NCBI GenBank assembly: GCA_945891385.1 | Contig: CAMDDJ010000024.1 | Location: 1-43,713 of the forward strand | DNA: 43,713 nucleotides | Direction: 5' to 3' | From: Candidatus Kuenenia stuttgartensis | GTDB taxonomy: Bacteria; Planctomycetota; Planctomycetia; Pirellulales; UBA1268 | Part shown: piece after piece, positions 32,551 to 39,719 of the stretch | Numbering within the stretch: position 1 is the first letter of the stretch | Layout of the letters: every line of letters begins with the position of its first letter | Notes under the pieces: model-generated | The model's database searches: none | What the model was told of the DNA's origin: nothing | What the model saw: only the letters and a program-made list of their open reading frames with translations | Made by a program: the position numbers and the translations under genes

Positions 32551-32612
32551 TCGGCGGTCTGCCACGCGGGCCGGGTCTCCGCGCCAGAGGCCGGCCCGAG
32601 TTTCCCTCGACC
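32551..32612. other. start of the intergenic region after the ketosynthase
   Basis: The 309 bases from 32551 to 32859 hold no gene. This first part shows nothing notable; the rest contains the dyads at 32613-32661, an inverted CGTTTC/GAAACG pair around a short A-run (32704-32738), and the sigma-54 promoter at 32772-32787. Confidence 0.5.
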
Positions 32613-32661
32613 GGTGAAGCCTTCACGGGAGTGGTGAAACGGCCATTCACCGTCCGGGTGA
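32613..32661. promoter_or_regulatory. GTGAA/TTCAC dyads, candidate enhancer-binding-protein sites
   Basis: GTGAAGCCTTCAC (32614-32626) is a perfect 6-bp inverted repeat around one base. GGTGAA (32633-32638) and TTCACC (32646-32651) form a second dyad with a 7-base spacer. A third half-site GGTGAAG follows at 32656. They lie 111-160 bp upstream of the sigma-54 promoter at 32772, where activators of this class normally bind. Confidence 0.5.
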
Positions 32662-32771
32662 AGTGATCCGCCCTGCAGCGTTGGGCCTGTGGGCGACGGC
32701 ACGCGTTTCATGGCGTAAAAAAGCCGCTTTCGAAACGAACATTGCCCGCTCACGAATTCCTCACACGCGAA

Positions 32772-32787
32772 TGGCACGTGGCTTGCA
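32772..32787 (+). promoter_or_regulatory. sigma-54 (-24/-12) promoter of PEP-CTERM operon
   Basis: TGGCACGTGGCTTGCA matches the sigma-54 core TGGCACG-N4-TTGCA exactly. The predicted start of transcription is near 32799, about 60 bases before the GTG start at 32860. The element is independent of, but identical in core to, the one at 10015-10030 upstream of the other PEP-CTERM gene. Confidence 0.8.
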
Positions 32788-32859
32788 GCCCATCGGTGGC
32801 GGTGTGTCGAGAGGCACGCCGTTGAGCATCGCATACCCGAGTCTGCCGAGGAGGCTGTT

Positions 32860-33666
32860 GTGTTTCGAACGTTCATGCATCGGTTTGGGATCGCGTCGGT
32901 TGCCGTCGCGGGCTGTCTGGCTGCGGCGGTGACCTCGGTCCATGCGGCCGTCGTGCTCGACTATGACCTCACGGCAGTTCCCAATACGGCGGTCACGACC
33001 GTTGCACCCACGACCGTGGCGGGCGGCCTGACGGCGAGCGATCTGACGCGGGGCGCCGGGATCACAGCCACGAACCTCACCTCCGGGTTTTCATCGAACA
33101 ACTGGGCCGCCACGACCGCCAGCCGGCAGAACGCGATCGATACCAATCAGTACTACCAGTTCGGCTTCACTGTGGTGCCCGGTGGAAGCGTGTCGCTCGA
33201 GCAACTGGAAGTCGGGCTGCGGCGGTCCGCCATTGCCGCTCCAATGAACTACGAGTGGCAGTACAGTCTCGACGGGTTTGCGACGGCGGGAAATACGATC
33301 TCGGTCTCCGGTTCTCCGTACTATTCGACTGGCGCGTTTACATACTTCGGCCGGTCGAGTGGTACGGGAGGCATTGCGGACAATTTCAACTACATGACCA
33401 CCGACGTGTCCGGACAGAACGCCGGGAATCCCATGGCTCCGCTCGACCTCACCGGGATCACGGCCCTGCAGAACATCACGGCCGGCTCGACGGTCGACTT
33501 CCGCCTCTACGCCTGGGGCGACGGGACGGGAGCGACGAGTAACACGGTTGCTCTTGGCCGGAATCTCGGGCCCCGCCTGAGCGGTGTCGCCGTGCCGGAG
33601 CCGACCAGCCTGATCCTCGTCGGTGCGGCCTTGGCGGCCGGAGTCGGATTCGTCCGCCGCCGCTGA
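32860..33666 (+). CDS. PEP-CTERM surface protein, first gene of a two-gene operon
   Basis: A 268-residue exported protein. The signal peptide is IASVAVAGCLAAAVTSVHA (cleavage before AVVLDYDL). The body is a Thr/Ser/Gly-rich beta-sandwich-like region (FTVVPGGSVSLEQLEVGLRR, YEWQYSLDGFATAG, VDFRLYAWGDGTG) of the kind often found in PEP-CTERM proteins. The C-terminus VAVPEPTSLILVGAALAAGV plus FVRRR is the sorting signal. The start is GTG at 32860 with GGAGG about 8 bases upstream; ATG at 32875 is possible. Its stop overlaps the ATG of the next gene (TGATG), so the two proteins are made together, under the sigma-54 promoter. Confidence 0.9.
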   Translation: MFRTFMHRFGIASVAVAGCLAAAVTSVHAAVVLDYDLTAVPNTAVTTVAPTTVAGGLTASDLTRGAGITATNLTSGFSSNNWAATTASRQNAIDTNQYYQFGFTVVPGGSVSLEQLEVGLRRSAIAAPMNYEWQYSLDGFATAGNTISVSGSPYYSTGAFTYFGRSSGTGGIADNFNYMTTDVSGQNAGNPMAPLDLTGITALQNITAGSTVDFRLYAWGDGTGATSNTVALGRNLGPRLSGVAVPEPTSLILVGAALAAGVGFVRRR

Positions 33667-36287
33667 TGATGCGACCAGGTGCGGCTGCCACGCTGTGGTC
33701 GTGGTTGTGGTTCGTGATCGCGTTCGCCGCTGGTTCTGTCGGCGCTCGGGCCGCGACACCGATGTCGCTTGTGATCGGGATCGACGGGCTCATGGCGGCG
33801 GGGCTTCGGGCAGCGCCGACGCCCGAGATCGACCGCCTCCTGTCGGGTGCGTTCGGCGGCGGCTACGGGACGGTGGTCTCGTATGTCGCCGAATCGGGCG
33901 GGAGACTCGGAACTGCGACCCAGCAGGCCACGGTCAGCGGGCCCTCGTGGAGCACCATCCTCACCGGCGTCTGGGTTGATCGCCATGGCGTATCGAACAA
34001 CTCGTTTGCCGGGGCGAACTTCGGCCCGAATCCGGCCTATCTCGAAATCCTCGAAGAGCGGCTGCCGCAGGTCACGTCGGCGACCAGCGTCAACTGGACT
34101 CCGATCGACACCTGGATCCTGTCGACCGCCGACGATGGAAATACGAGGCTCGACCGTCGGGCGACTCCGGGCAACGACCTGGCCGTCGCGGCTGACATGG
34201 CCGGAGTGATCTCCGGACTGGCCACCGACCGGCCAGCCGCCCTGTTCGTGCATCTCGACGAGGTCGATGGGGCCGGGCACTCGAGCGGGGGTTGGAGCCA
34301 GGCCTATCTGGACGAGGTCACCGACACCGATGCCCGCGTGGGCACCCTGCTGCGATCCATCGAGACGCGGCCGTCGTTCGCGGCTGAGGATTGGCAGGTC
34401 GTGATCATTTCCGACCACGGCCACACGCCCGGCGGTGGCCATGGCGGCCAGACGCTGCTCGAACGGACGGTGCCGCTTGTTGTGACCAGCCGCGAAGGCC
34501 CGATGGGTTCCATTCCCGTGACCGGACAGTCCGTCACGCTCGCCGACGTCGTGCCGACGGTGCTCGCCCACTTTGGCGTCGCCGCACCGGACCACCTGGC
34601 CGGCCGGCACCGCGGCGACGCGGCGCTCGGGGCAGGGGGCCGCTCCCTTCTCGATGGACTCGTGTCGCACCTGCCGTTTGATGGATCGGCCGCCCCGGGG
34701 CTGGCCGGCACGGGGGGCACTGTCCACGGGACGGTCGAATTCACCGAGGGACGGTTTGGGCAGGCTGCAGCGGTGCCGGCCTACGGTGCCGGGCACGTGT
34801 CGCTTCAGGACGATATCGCGGCGGGATTCGGGCAGACGACCGACTTCACGATGTCGCTCTGGGTGCGGTGCGACGAGTACACGTCGGACCCCGCGTTCTT
34901 CAGCAACAAAAACTGGGACAGCGGCCAGAACACGGGCATCAATCTGGCGGCAAATCCGAATCGCACACTCGACTTCAACACCAAGGCGAGCGGCGGCGGC
35001 CGGCGGGATCTGGAGCCATACGGGCAGTTTCTGCCGGGCGTCTGGCAGAACGTCGTCTTCACGGTGGATCGAGATGGACCGACGACGCTCTTCATGGACG
35101 GCGTGCCCGTCGGACAGATTCCGACGAGCTCGGCCGGCTCCTTCGACGGGCAGGGGAACTTCGTGTTTCTCAACGATGTCACGGGGGCGTATGGCAGTGG
35201 AGCGACCGCGACCGGGCTGATGGTGGACGAGTTTGCCGCCTGGAACCGGCTCCTCGGTCCCGATGAGATCACGCAGTTGAGCTTCACGCCGCTGGCGGCA
35301 GCCGCACGGCCGGGGGACCTGGTCTTGACGGTCTCCGCCGGCGTGCGGACGCAGGCCGGCCTGGGCTGGCCCGTGATCGCCGGTGCCGCTTCGGTGACCA
35401 AACGTGGAGCCGGCACCCTGGTGTTTGATGCGGCCAATGGCTACGTCGGCCCGACGGTGGTGGAAGAGGGAACGCTGCGGATCACCGCGGCCGCCGCGGT
35501 CGCGGCGAGCCCGGTCGCGGTCGAGTCCGGAGGACGGCTGGCCATCGAGGTGGGGACGGTGATGCGATCCCCGGAGGTACGGCTGCAGGGTGGCAGTCTG
35601 GCCGCAGACAGCCTGATCCTCGACCGCTCGACGGGAATCGCGAGCCTCGTGGTCGATGCCGGCACGCTCGTGGGACGGCCGGTGGTGGCGGTGACCGGCG
35701 GCGGCGTGCTCCGGTTGTCGGCCGCCACGCGGTCCGTGGTGGAGCTCGGCGGACTGCTCGTCGACGACACGAGCGGAGGCCTCGTCGATCTCGGAGCCGG
35801 TGAGATCACGATCGCAGCAGCGGGCTATCTCGTGGGCCAGCTGCGGAGCGATCTGATCATCGGGCGGAACGGAGGCGGCTGGGACGGCATGGCCGGCATC
35901 ACATCGGCGGTGGCTGCCGCCGACTCCATGCGAAGCATCGGTTACGCCGTCGCGGCGGATGGTTCGGCCCGCGTGGCGGTCACGTCGGCTGGGGACGCGA
36001 ATCTCGACGGCATGGTCGATGTCTTCGATCTCGTGGCGATCGCCGGCGCGGGCAGGTTTGGCACGGCGCGGGCGGCCGACTGGAGCCAGGGCGATATGAA
36101 TTACGACGGCACGACGAACGTCTTCGACCTCGTCGCCATCGCCACGTCGGGCGGCTTCGGGGCCGGTGGGGCGGCCGCCGTGGCCTCCTCGGCCGTGCCC
36201 GAACCGGGCGGGCTTGGCATGGTGGGGCTCGCTGTCGGGCTACCGCTGACCAGCCTCCTGGCGGTGCGGCATGCCCGCCGCGGCTGA
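33666..36287 (+). CDS. alkaline-phosphatase-superfamily enzyme fused to LamG, strand-repeat, dockerin-like and PEP-CTERM modules
   Basis: An 873-residue multidomain surface enzyme. After a signal peptide (residues 1-29) comes a phosphodiesterase/alkaline-phosphatase-fold domain (~30-335): SLVIGIDGLM (Asp40), TVSGPSWSTILTGVW with Ser91 as likely nucleophile, LFVHLDEVDGAGHSSG and VVIISDHGHTPGGGHGG as metal ligands. Residues ~340-550 are a LamG-like lectin domain (FTMSLWVRCDEYTS, GVWQNVVFTVDRDGPTTLFM). From ~556 the protein repeats the module of the gene at 3-1358: GAGTLVFDAANGYVGPT, two calcium loops (DANLDGMVDVFDL, DMNYDGTTNVFDL) and VPEP with a hydrophobic tail. It probably acts on a surface phosphate ester or phospho-polysaccharide. 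It overlaps the upstream stop. Confidence 0.9.
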   Translation: MMRPGAAATLWSWLWFVIAFAAGSVGARAATPMSLVIGIDGLMAAGLRAAPTPEIDRLLSGAFGGGYGTVVSYVAESGGRLGTATQQATVSGPSWSTILTGVWVDRHGVSNNSFAGANFGPNPAYLEILEERLPQVTSATSVNWTPIDTWILSTADDGNTRLDRRATPGNDLAVAADMAGVISGLATDRPAALFVHLDEVDGAGHSSGGWSQAYLDEVTDTDARVGTLLRSIETRPSFAAEDWQVVIISDHGHTPGGGHGGQTLLERTVPLVVTSREGPMGSIPVTGQSVTLADVVPTVLAHFGVAAPDHLAGRHRGDAALGAGGRSLLDGLVSHLPFDGSAAPGLAGTGGTVHGTVEFTEGRFGQAAAVPAYGAGHVSLQDDIAAGFGQTTDFTMSLWVRCDEYTSDPAFFSNKNWDSGQNTGINLAANPNRTLDFNTKASGGGRRDLEPYGQFLPGVWQNVVFTVDRDGPTTLFMDGVPVGQIPTSSAGSFDGQGNFVFLNDVTGAYGSGATATGLMVDEFAAWNRLLGPDEITQLSFTPLAAAARPGDLVLTVSAGVRTQAGLGWPVIAGAASVTKRGAGTLVFDAANGYVGPTVVEEGTLRITAAAAVAASPVAVESGGRLAIEVGTVMRSPEVRLQGGSLAADSLILDRSTGIASLVVDAGTLVGRPVVAVTGGGVLRLSAATRSVVELGGLLVDDTSGGLVDLGAGEITIAAAGYLVGQLRSDLIIGRNGGGWDGMAGITSAVAAADSMRSIGYAVAADGSARVAVTSAGDANLDGMVDVFDLVAIAGAGRFGTARAADWSQGDMNYDGTTNVFDLVAIATSGGFGAGGAAAVASSAVPEPGGLGMVGLAVGLPLTSLLAVRHARRG

Positions 36288-36332
36288 CTCCAGTGCGGGG
36301 AGCCGCGGCGGCGCGAGGCGGCCCGCCGGATT

Positions 36333-36351
36333 GGGCTGGGATGGCCAGCCC
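36333..36351. other. hairpin between PEP-CTERM operon and DUF4410 gene
   Basis: GGGCTGG and CCAGCCC form a perfect 7-bp stem with a 5-base loop about 45 bases after the PEP-CTERM operon. No T-run follows, so it may be a processing or Rho-type end rather than an intrinsic terminator. Confidence 0.4.
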
Positions 36352-36434
36352 AGGAGCGATATCGTGCACGGGCGGCGAGGATGCCAGCCGATCGGTGTGT
36401 GCTGGTGCCGTCCGCGTCGATTCCGGAGGCTGGT

Positions 36435-37190
36435 ATGAGCAGGCGGCGAGCCATGCGAGCGATCTCGGTCGGGCTCTTTGCCCTGCTGCCCGTGACCGTT
36501 GTCCAGGGCCAGCAGTTCGGACCCACCTCGGCTACGGCCACCCCCGGTGCGGGCACCTGGCCAGCCGGACCGCCGCAGCGGATCTACGTGTTGCCGTTCT
36601 TCATGGATCCCGCCCTTCAGGCCGAGATCCAGCAGCAGCAATCAGCCGGCCTGATCCCCCAGGGCCCCGTCCGGCGGATGATGGCCGACCGGCCGCGGGT
36701 GGTGGACATGGTCACGGGCAACAATCCCGACGCCCCGATCGGCGGAGTGGTGGCCAAACTCGTGGCCGACGACCTGGCCAAGGCCGGTTGGCCGGTCGTG
36801 TTCTGGCCGCAGCCTACGCCACCGCCACCTGACGGCTGGCGGTTGGGCGGGCAGGTGGTGCTCGCCGACGAGGGGAGCGCGGCGGCCCGCAACATCATCG
36901 GTTTCGGCGTGGGTAACAAGCACGTGGGCATCGACGTCGCCCTCGCCGATCCGGCCACGGCTGGGGGCGAGCCGTTTCTGATCCTCAACAGTTCCGACCG
37001 GGGCCGGATGACCCCGGGGACCGCCGCGGTGGGCGCGATCGCCGGCTTCAATCCCGCGGTCATCGTGGGCAAGCACGTTGCCTCGACGAGCGGCATCGCC
37101 GACATCACCCAGCAGCAGCGGCTCGCCGATGAGATCGCCACCTCGGTGGCCGAAGCGATCAACGAACACGTCGTGGGCCGGCCTCGCTGA
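36435..37190 (+). CDS. DUF4410-like secreted protein
   Basis: A 251-residue protein with a signal peptide (RAISVGLFALLPVTVVQG). The body resembles DUF4410 proteins: RIYVLPFFMDPALQ near the start, VVAKLVADDLAKAGWPVVFW, then GWRLGGQVVLADEGSAAARN and IIGFGVGNKHVGIDVALADP, which is the glycine-rich signature of that family. DUF4410 proteins are periplasmic or lipoproteins of unknown function that appear near outer-membrane genes. No lipobox Cys is present here. The ATG at 36435 has GGAGG at 36425-36429. Confidence 0.72.
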   Translation: MSRRRAMRAISVGLFALLPVTVVQGQQFGPTSATATPGAGTWPAGPPQRIYVLPFFMDPALQAEIQQQQSAGLIPQGPVRRMMADRPRVVDMVTGNNPDAPIGGVVAKLVADDLAKAGWPVVFWPQPTPPPPDGWRLGGQVVLADEGSAAARNIIGFGVGNKHVGIDVALADPATAGGEPFLILNSSDRGRMTPGTAAVGAIAGFNPAVIVGKHVASTSGIADITQQQRLADEIATSVAEAINEHVVGRPR

Positions 37191-37252
37191 CTGGGGCCGT
37201 CGCAGGCCATCGACGGGATCTTCGCCGCAGCCGTTCTGGGCCGACTCAGCTG

Positions 37253-37336
37253 CACCGGCTCGGGGGCGGCAAAAGTCGCGTCGCGGGCGAGGATACGCCC
37301 CGATTGCTCCGCGAGCGTTCGCCGACCCCCGAGCCT
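37253..37336 (-). repeat. 84-bp dispersed element, copy 4
   Basis: It lies between the converging DUF4410 and epimerase genes, 31 bases beyond the epimerase stop and in the epimerase direction. In this copy the outer 10 bases pair perfectly (GGCTCGGGGG with CCCCCGAGCC). In the other copies GA replaces TC, leaving two mismatches. Confidence 0.9.
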
Positions 37337-37367
37337 CCGGTCGACGTTGCCGCACGTTGAAACAGAC

Positions 37368-38435
37368 TCAGCTGCCGCTGCTGACCGGAAATGGCAGCGG
37401 ACCGGCCAGGAGTTCCGCACCGGTGCCGGGGCGATCGGGGTAAATCCGTCGGCCGGCGACGACCTGCACGCCCGTGGCGATGTCTTCGGCGAGGAGGGCG
37501 GCCCCGTCCATGTCGACGAAGTCGAGGAGCGGCACGATCTGGGCGAGCGCCGAGATGCCCACGGTCGACTCCGTCATGCAGCCGCACATGACCCGCAGGC
37601 CGAGCTCCCGGGCCCGGGCGATCATTCGGCGGCCCGGAGCCAGGCCGCCGCACTTCACGAGCTTGATGTTGATGCCGTGGAAGCGGCCGGCGCACCGCTC
37701 CACGTCGGCCTCGGTGATGCAGCTCTCGTCGGCCATCACCGGCAGAGCCGAGTGGCGGAAGACTTCCTCCATGCCGGGATCGTCGCGGGGCAGGGGCTGC
37801 TCGATGAACTCCACACCGAGGTCGGCCAGCGGGCCGGAGAGGTCGATCGCCTGCCGCGGGGTCCAGCCGCAGTTGGCGTCGACACGAAACGGGCGGTCGG
37901 TGTGTTCCCTGAGGCTGCGGACGATTTCGAGGTCGTTCGCCGTGCCGAGCTTGATCTTGAAGATCGGCCAATCGGCCACTTCGGCGAGCTTGGCCACCAT
38001 CACCTCCACGCGGTCGATGCCGATTGTGAAGTTCGAGAGCGGGCCAGCCTGCGGGTCGAGGCCCCAGAGGGCATGGAGCGGCCGGCCCTGGAGCCGTGCC
38101 CAGAGGTCGTGAAGGGCCATGTCGACCGCGCAGAGTGGGAAGGGCTGCTCGGCGAGCCGGTCGGAGACCGTGGCCAGCAGCTCGGCGAGCCGCTCCCCGC
38201 CAGGATCGTTCGCCAGGCTCGCCTGCTCCACGAGCGGCCGCACCGACTCGACGGCGGCGGCCATCGTTTCGAGCGTCGCCGCGTAGTAGTCGTTGGTGGT
38301 GGCCTCGCCGTAGCCGAGCTGGCCTGCCTCCCCGAACTGCACGACGAACGTGTCTTGAACCGTGACAGTGCCCCGGGCGATCGTAAAAGGGTGCTTGAGC
38401 GGCAGAGAAAACGCCGCGTGGGTCAGCTGGATCAT
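37368..38435 (-). CDS. dipeptide epimerase (enolase superfamily, L-Ala-D/L-Glu type)
   Basis: A 355-residue member of the muconate-lactonising subgroup of the enolase superfamily. The catalytic lysine pair is in WPIFKIKLG (K160/K162), metal ligands are in VDANCGW (Asp186), IEQPLP (Glu212) and MADESC (Asp236), and the second lysine is in NIKLVKCGG. The N-terminal capping domain begins FSLPLKHPFTIARGT. Enzymes of this type epimerise L-Ala-D-Glu from peptidoglycan or other dipeptides; the exact substrate is not readable. The start at 38435 overlaps the DUF1611 gene by four bases (ATGA). The pairing of these two genes recurs in bacteria, which supports a shared pathway. Confidence 0.9.
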   Translation of the reverse strand: MIQLTHAAFSLPLKHPFTIARGTVTVQDTFVVQFGEAGQLGYGEATTNDYYAATLETMAAAVESVRPLVEQASLANDPGGERLAELLATVSDRLAEQPFPLCAVDMALHDLWARLQGRPLHALWGLDPQAGPLSNFTIGIDRVEVMVAKLAEVADWPIFKIKLGTANDLEIVRSLREHTDRPFRVDANCGWTPRQAIDLSGPLADLGVEFIEQPLPRDDPGMEEVFRHSALPVMADESCITEADVERCAGRFHGINIKLVKCGGLAPGRRMIARARELGLRVMCGCMTESTVGISALAQIVPLLDFVDMDGAALLAEDIATGVQVVAGRRIYPDRPGTGAELLAGPLPFPVSSGS

Positions 38436-39514
38436 GTCGTTGCTCCTGCGACGGATCGGCGAGCCTGCTGCAACGCCTCCACGGCGGCCACGAGCTCGTC
38501 GCAGCCGTCGCGGATCGGGTCGCAGGCGGGGAGCCCGAGGGCCTGCGACACCCGGCGGCGTTCGGCCGCGGCCTCGGACGGCCCCATCAGCCGGCTGTTG
38601 ATCGCCACGCCGATCACCTTGCCGCCCCCGACGAACGAGGCCATGTGCTCGTAGGCCGCCACCACCCGCTCGAGCGCCGGCAACGGCTCGTGGGGCATCC
38701 CCATGTGGTGAACGCGGCCGGCCTCGTAGACCAGGATCATGCCGTGTGGCGCCGCGCCATGGAGCAGGCCAAGCGAGACGGCCGAGTAGCGGGGATGGGT
38801 GATCGACGCCTGCCCCTCCACCACCAGGATCTCGTGATCCTGCTTGCGCTTGACCAGCTTTTCGACGGCCCCGTTCACGAAGTCGGAGATCACGCGGTCG
38901 ATTGGACAGCCGTCCCCCTCGATCATGATCCCAGTCTGGCCGGTCGCGAGGAAGGCCGCGTCGTGTCCCTTGGCCACGAGCGCCTGCGTCAGTTCCACCG
39001 CCGCGAGCATCTTCCCGACCGAGCAGTCCTGACCGATCGTGAGCAGCCGGAGCCGATCCTCTCGGAGGCCGAGCCGGGAGGCCACGTCGCGTTCGTCGTT
39101 CTTGCGGACGTCCACGATCTCGACGTCGGCCTTCGCCGCGGCGGCCGCCAACTCGGGATCGTCCGAGAGGAATTCGTGCAGTCCCGAGACGATCCGCATG
39201 CCGCGGCTGATCGCTTCGAGCAACACGGGCCGCCAACCCGGCGGCACACGGCCGCCGGAGGGGGCGATCCCGATCACGAGTTCTGTCGCCGTGGGCGCCT
39301 CGGCGAGCGCGGCCACGATCGGTATCTCGCCGCCCACTCCGAATCGCTGGCCGGCCGTGCTGCCGGCCGCGGTCGAGTCGAGCAGCGCCACCACGTCTCC
39401 GCCGCGGTAGCGAAGGATGCAGGAGGCGGTCTTGCCGGCGACGGGCTCGCTGTGGCCCTCGGTCAGGAGCAGGATGCGACGGGGACGCGGAGAATGTCTA
39501 GGCGGTGACGTCAT
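38432..39514 (-). CDS. DUF1611 P-loop protein
   Basis: A 360-residue protein of the DUF1611 family. An N-terminal Rossmann-like part (LLLTEGHSEPVAGKTASCIL, then ELVIGIAPSGGRVPPGW) precedes a P-loop: LLTIGQDCSVGKMLAAVELT. The C-terminal half has LVVEGQASITHPRYSAVSLG and INSRLM. The family is often found next to dipeptide epimerases and is proposed to act on the same amino-acid or dipeptide route, but its reaction is unproven. The ATG at 39514 starts the conserved domain; an upstream extension overlaps the divergent promoter region. It is the first gene of the pair, divergent from ileS with about 205 bp between. Confidence 0.85.
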   Translation of the reverse strand: MTSPPRHSPRPRRILLLTEGHSEPVAGKTASCILRYRGGDVVALLDSTAAGSTAGQRFGVGGEIPIVAALAEAPTATELVIGIAPSGGRVPPGWRPVLLEAISRGMRIVSGLHEFLSDDPELAAAAAKADVEIVDVRKNDERDVASRLGLREDRLRLLTIGQDCSVGKMLAAVELTQALVAKGHDAAFLATGQTGIMIEGDGCPIDRVISDFVNGAVEKLVKRKQDHEILVVEGQASITHPRYSAVSLGLLHGAAPHGMILVYEAGRVHHMGMPHEPLPALERVVAAYEHMASFVGGGKVIGVAINSRLMGPSEAAAERRRVSQALGLPACDPIRDGCDELVAAVEALQQARRSVAGATT

Positions 39515-39719
39515 GGTGCTGTTGATGGGGGAAAGAAAAGCCGAGAAAACCGGGCAGGCCGCCCGGCCCGCGGGTCGGTTCCTCCGCCCGGCGGCGACAG
39601 TATGCCAGGAGGTCGGGTTTGGGATCTTGGGGCCGGCGGTCGCCCGCCGCCCCCTGTGGCGGTGCCGCGGGCTGGGGTACGATTCGAGGCTCTGCTCGTT
39701 CTCCGCTCTGGTCACCTTC
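39515..39719. promoter_or_regulatory. divergent region between DUF1611 and ileS
   Basis: These 205 bases contain no supported gene. A TACGAT word at 39678-39683, 37 bases before the ileS ATG, is a candidate -10 box. I looked for a T-box leader (stem with a specifier loop and the TGG-containing antiterminator) and saw none. Confidence 0.35.

Noticed and set aside
38432-39236. N-terminal extension of the epimerase frame through the DUF1611 gene
   Set aside because: The extension is the wrong frame of DUF1611; the enolase-superfamily protein begins normally at 38435.
39515-39719. T-box riboswitch upstream of ileS
   Set aside because: No specifier stem, antiterminator or T-box sequence is visible in the short leader.
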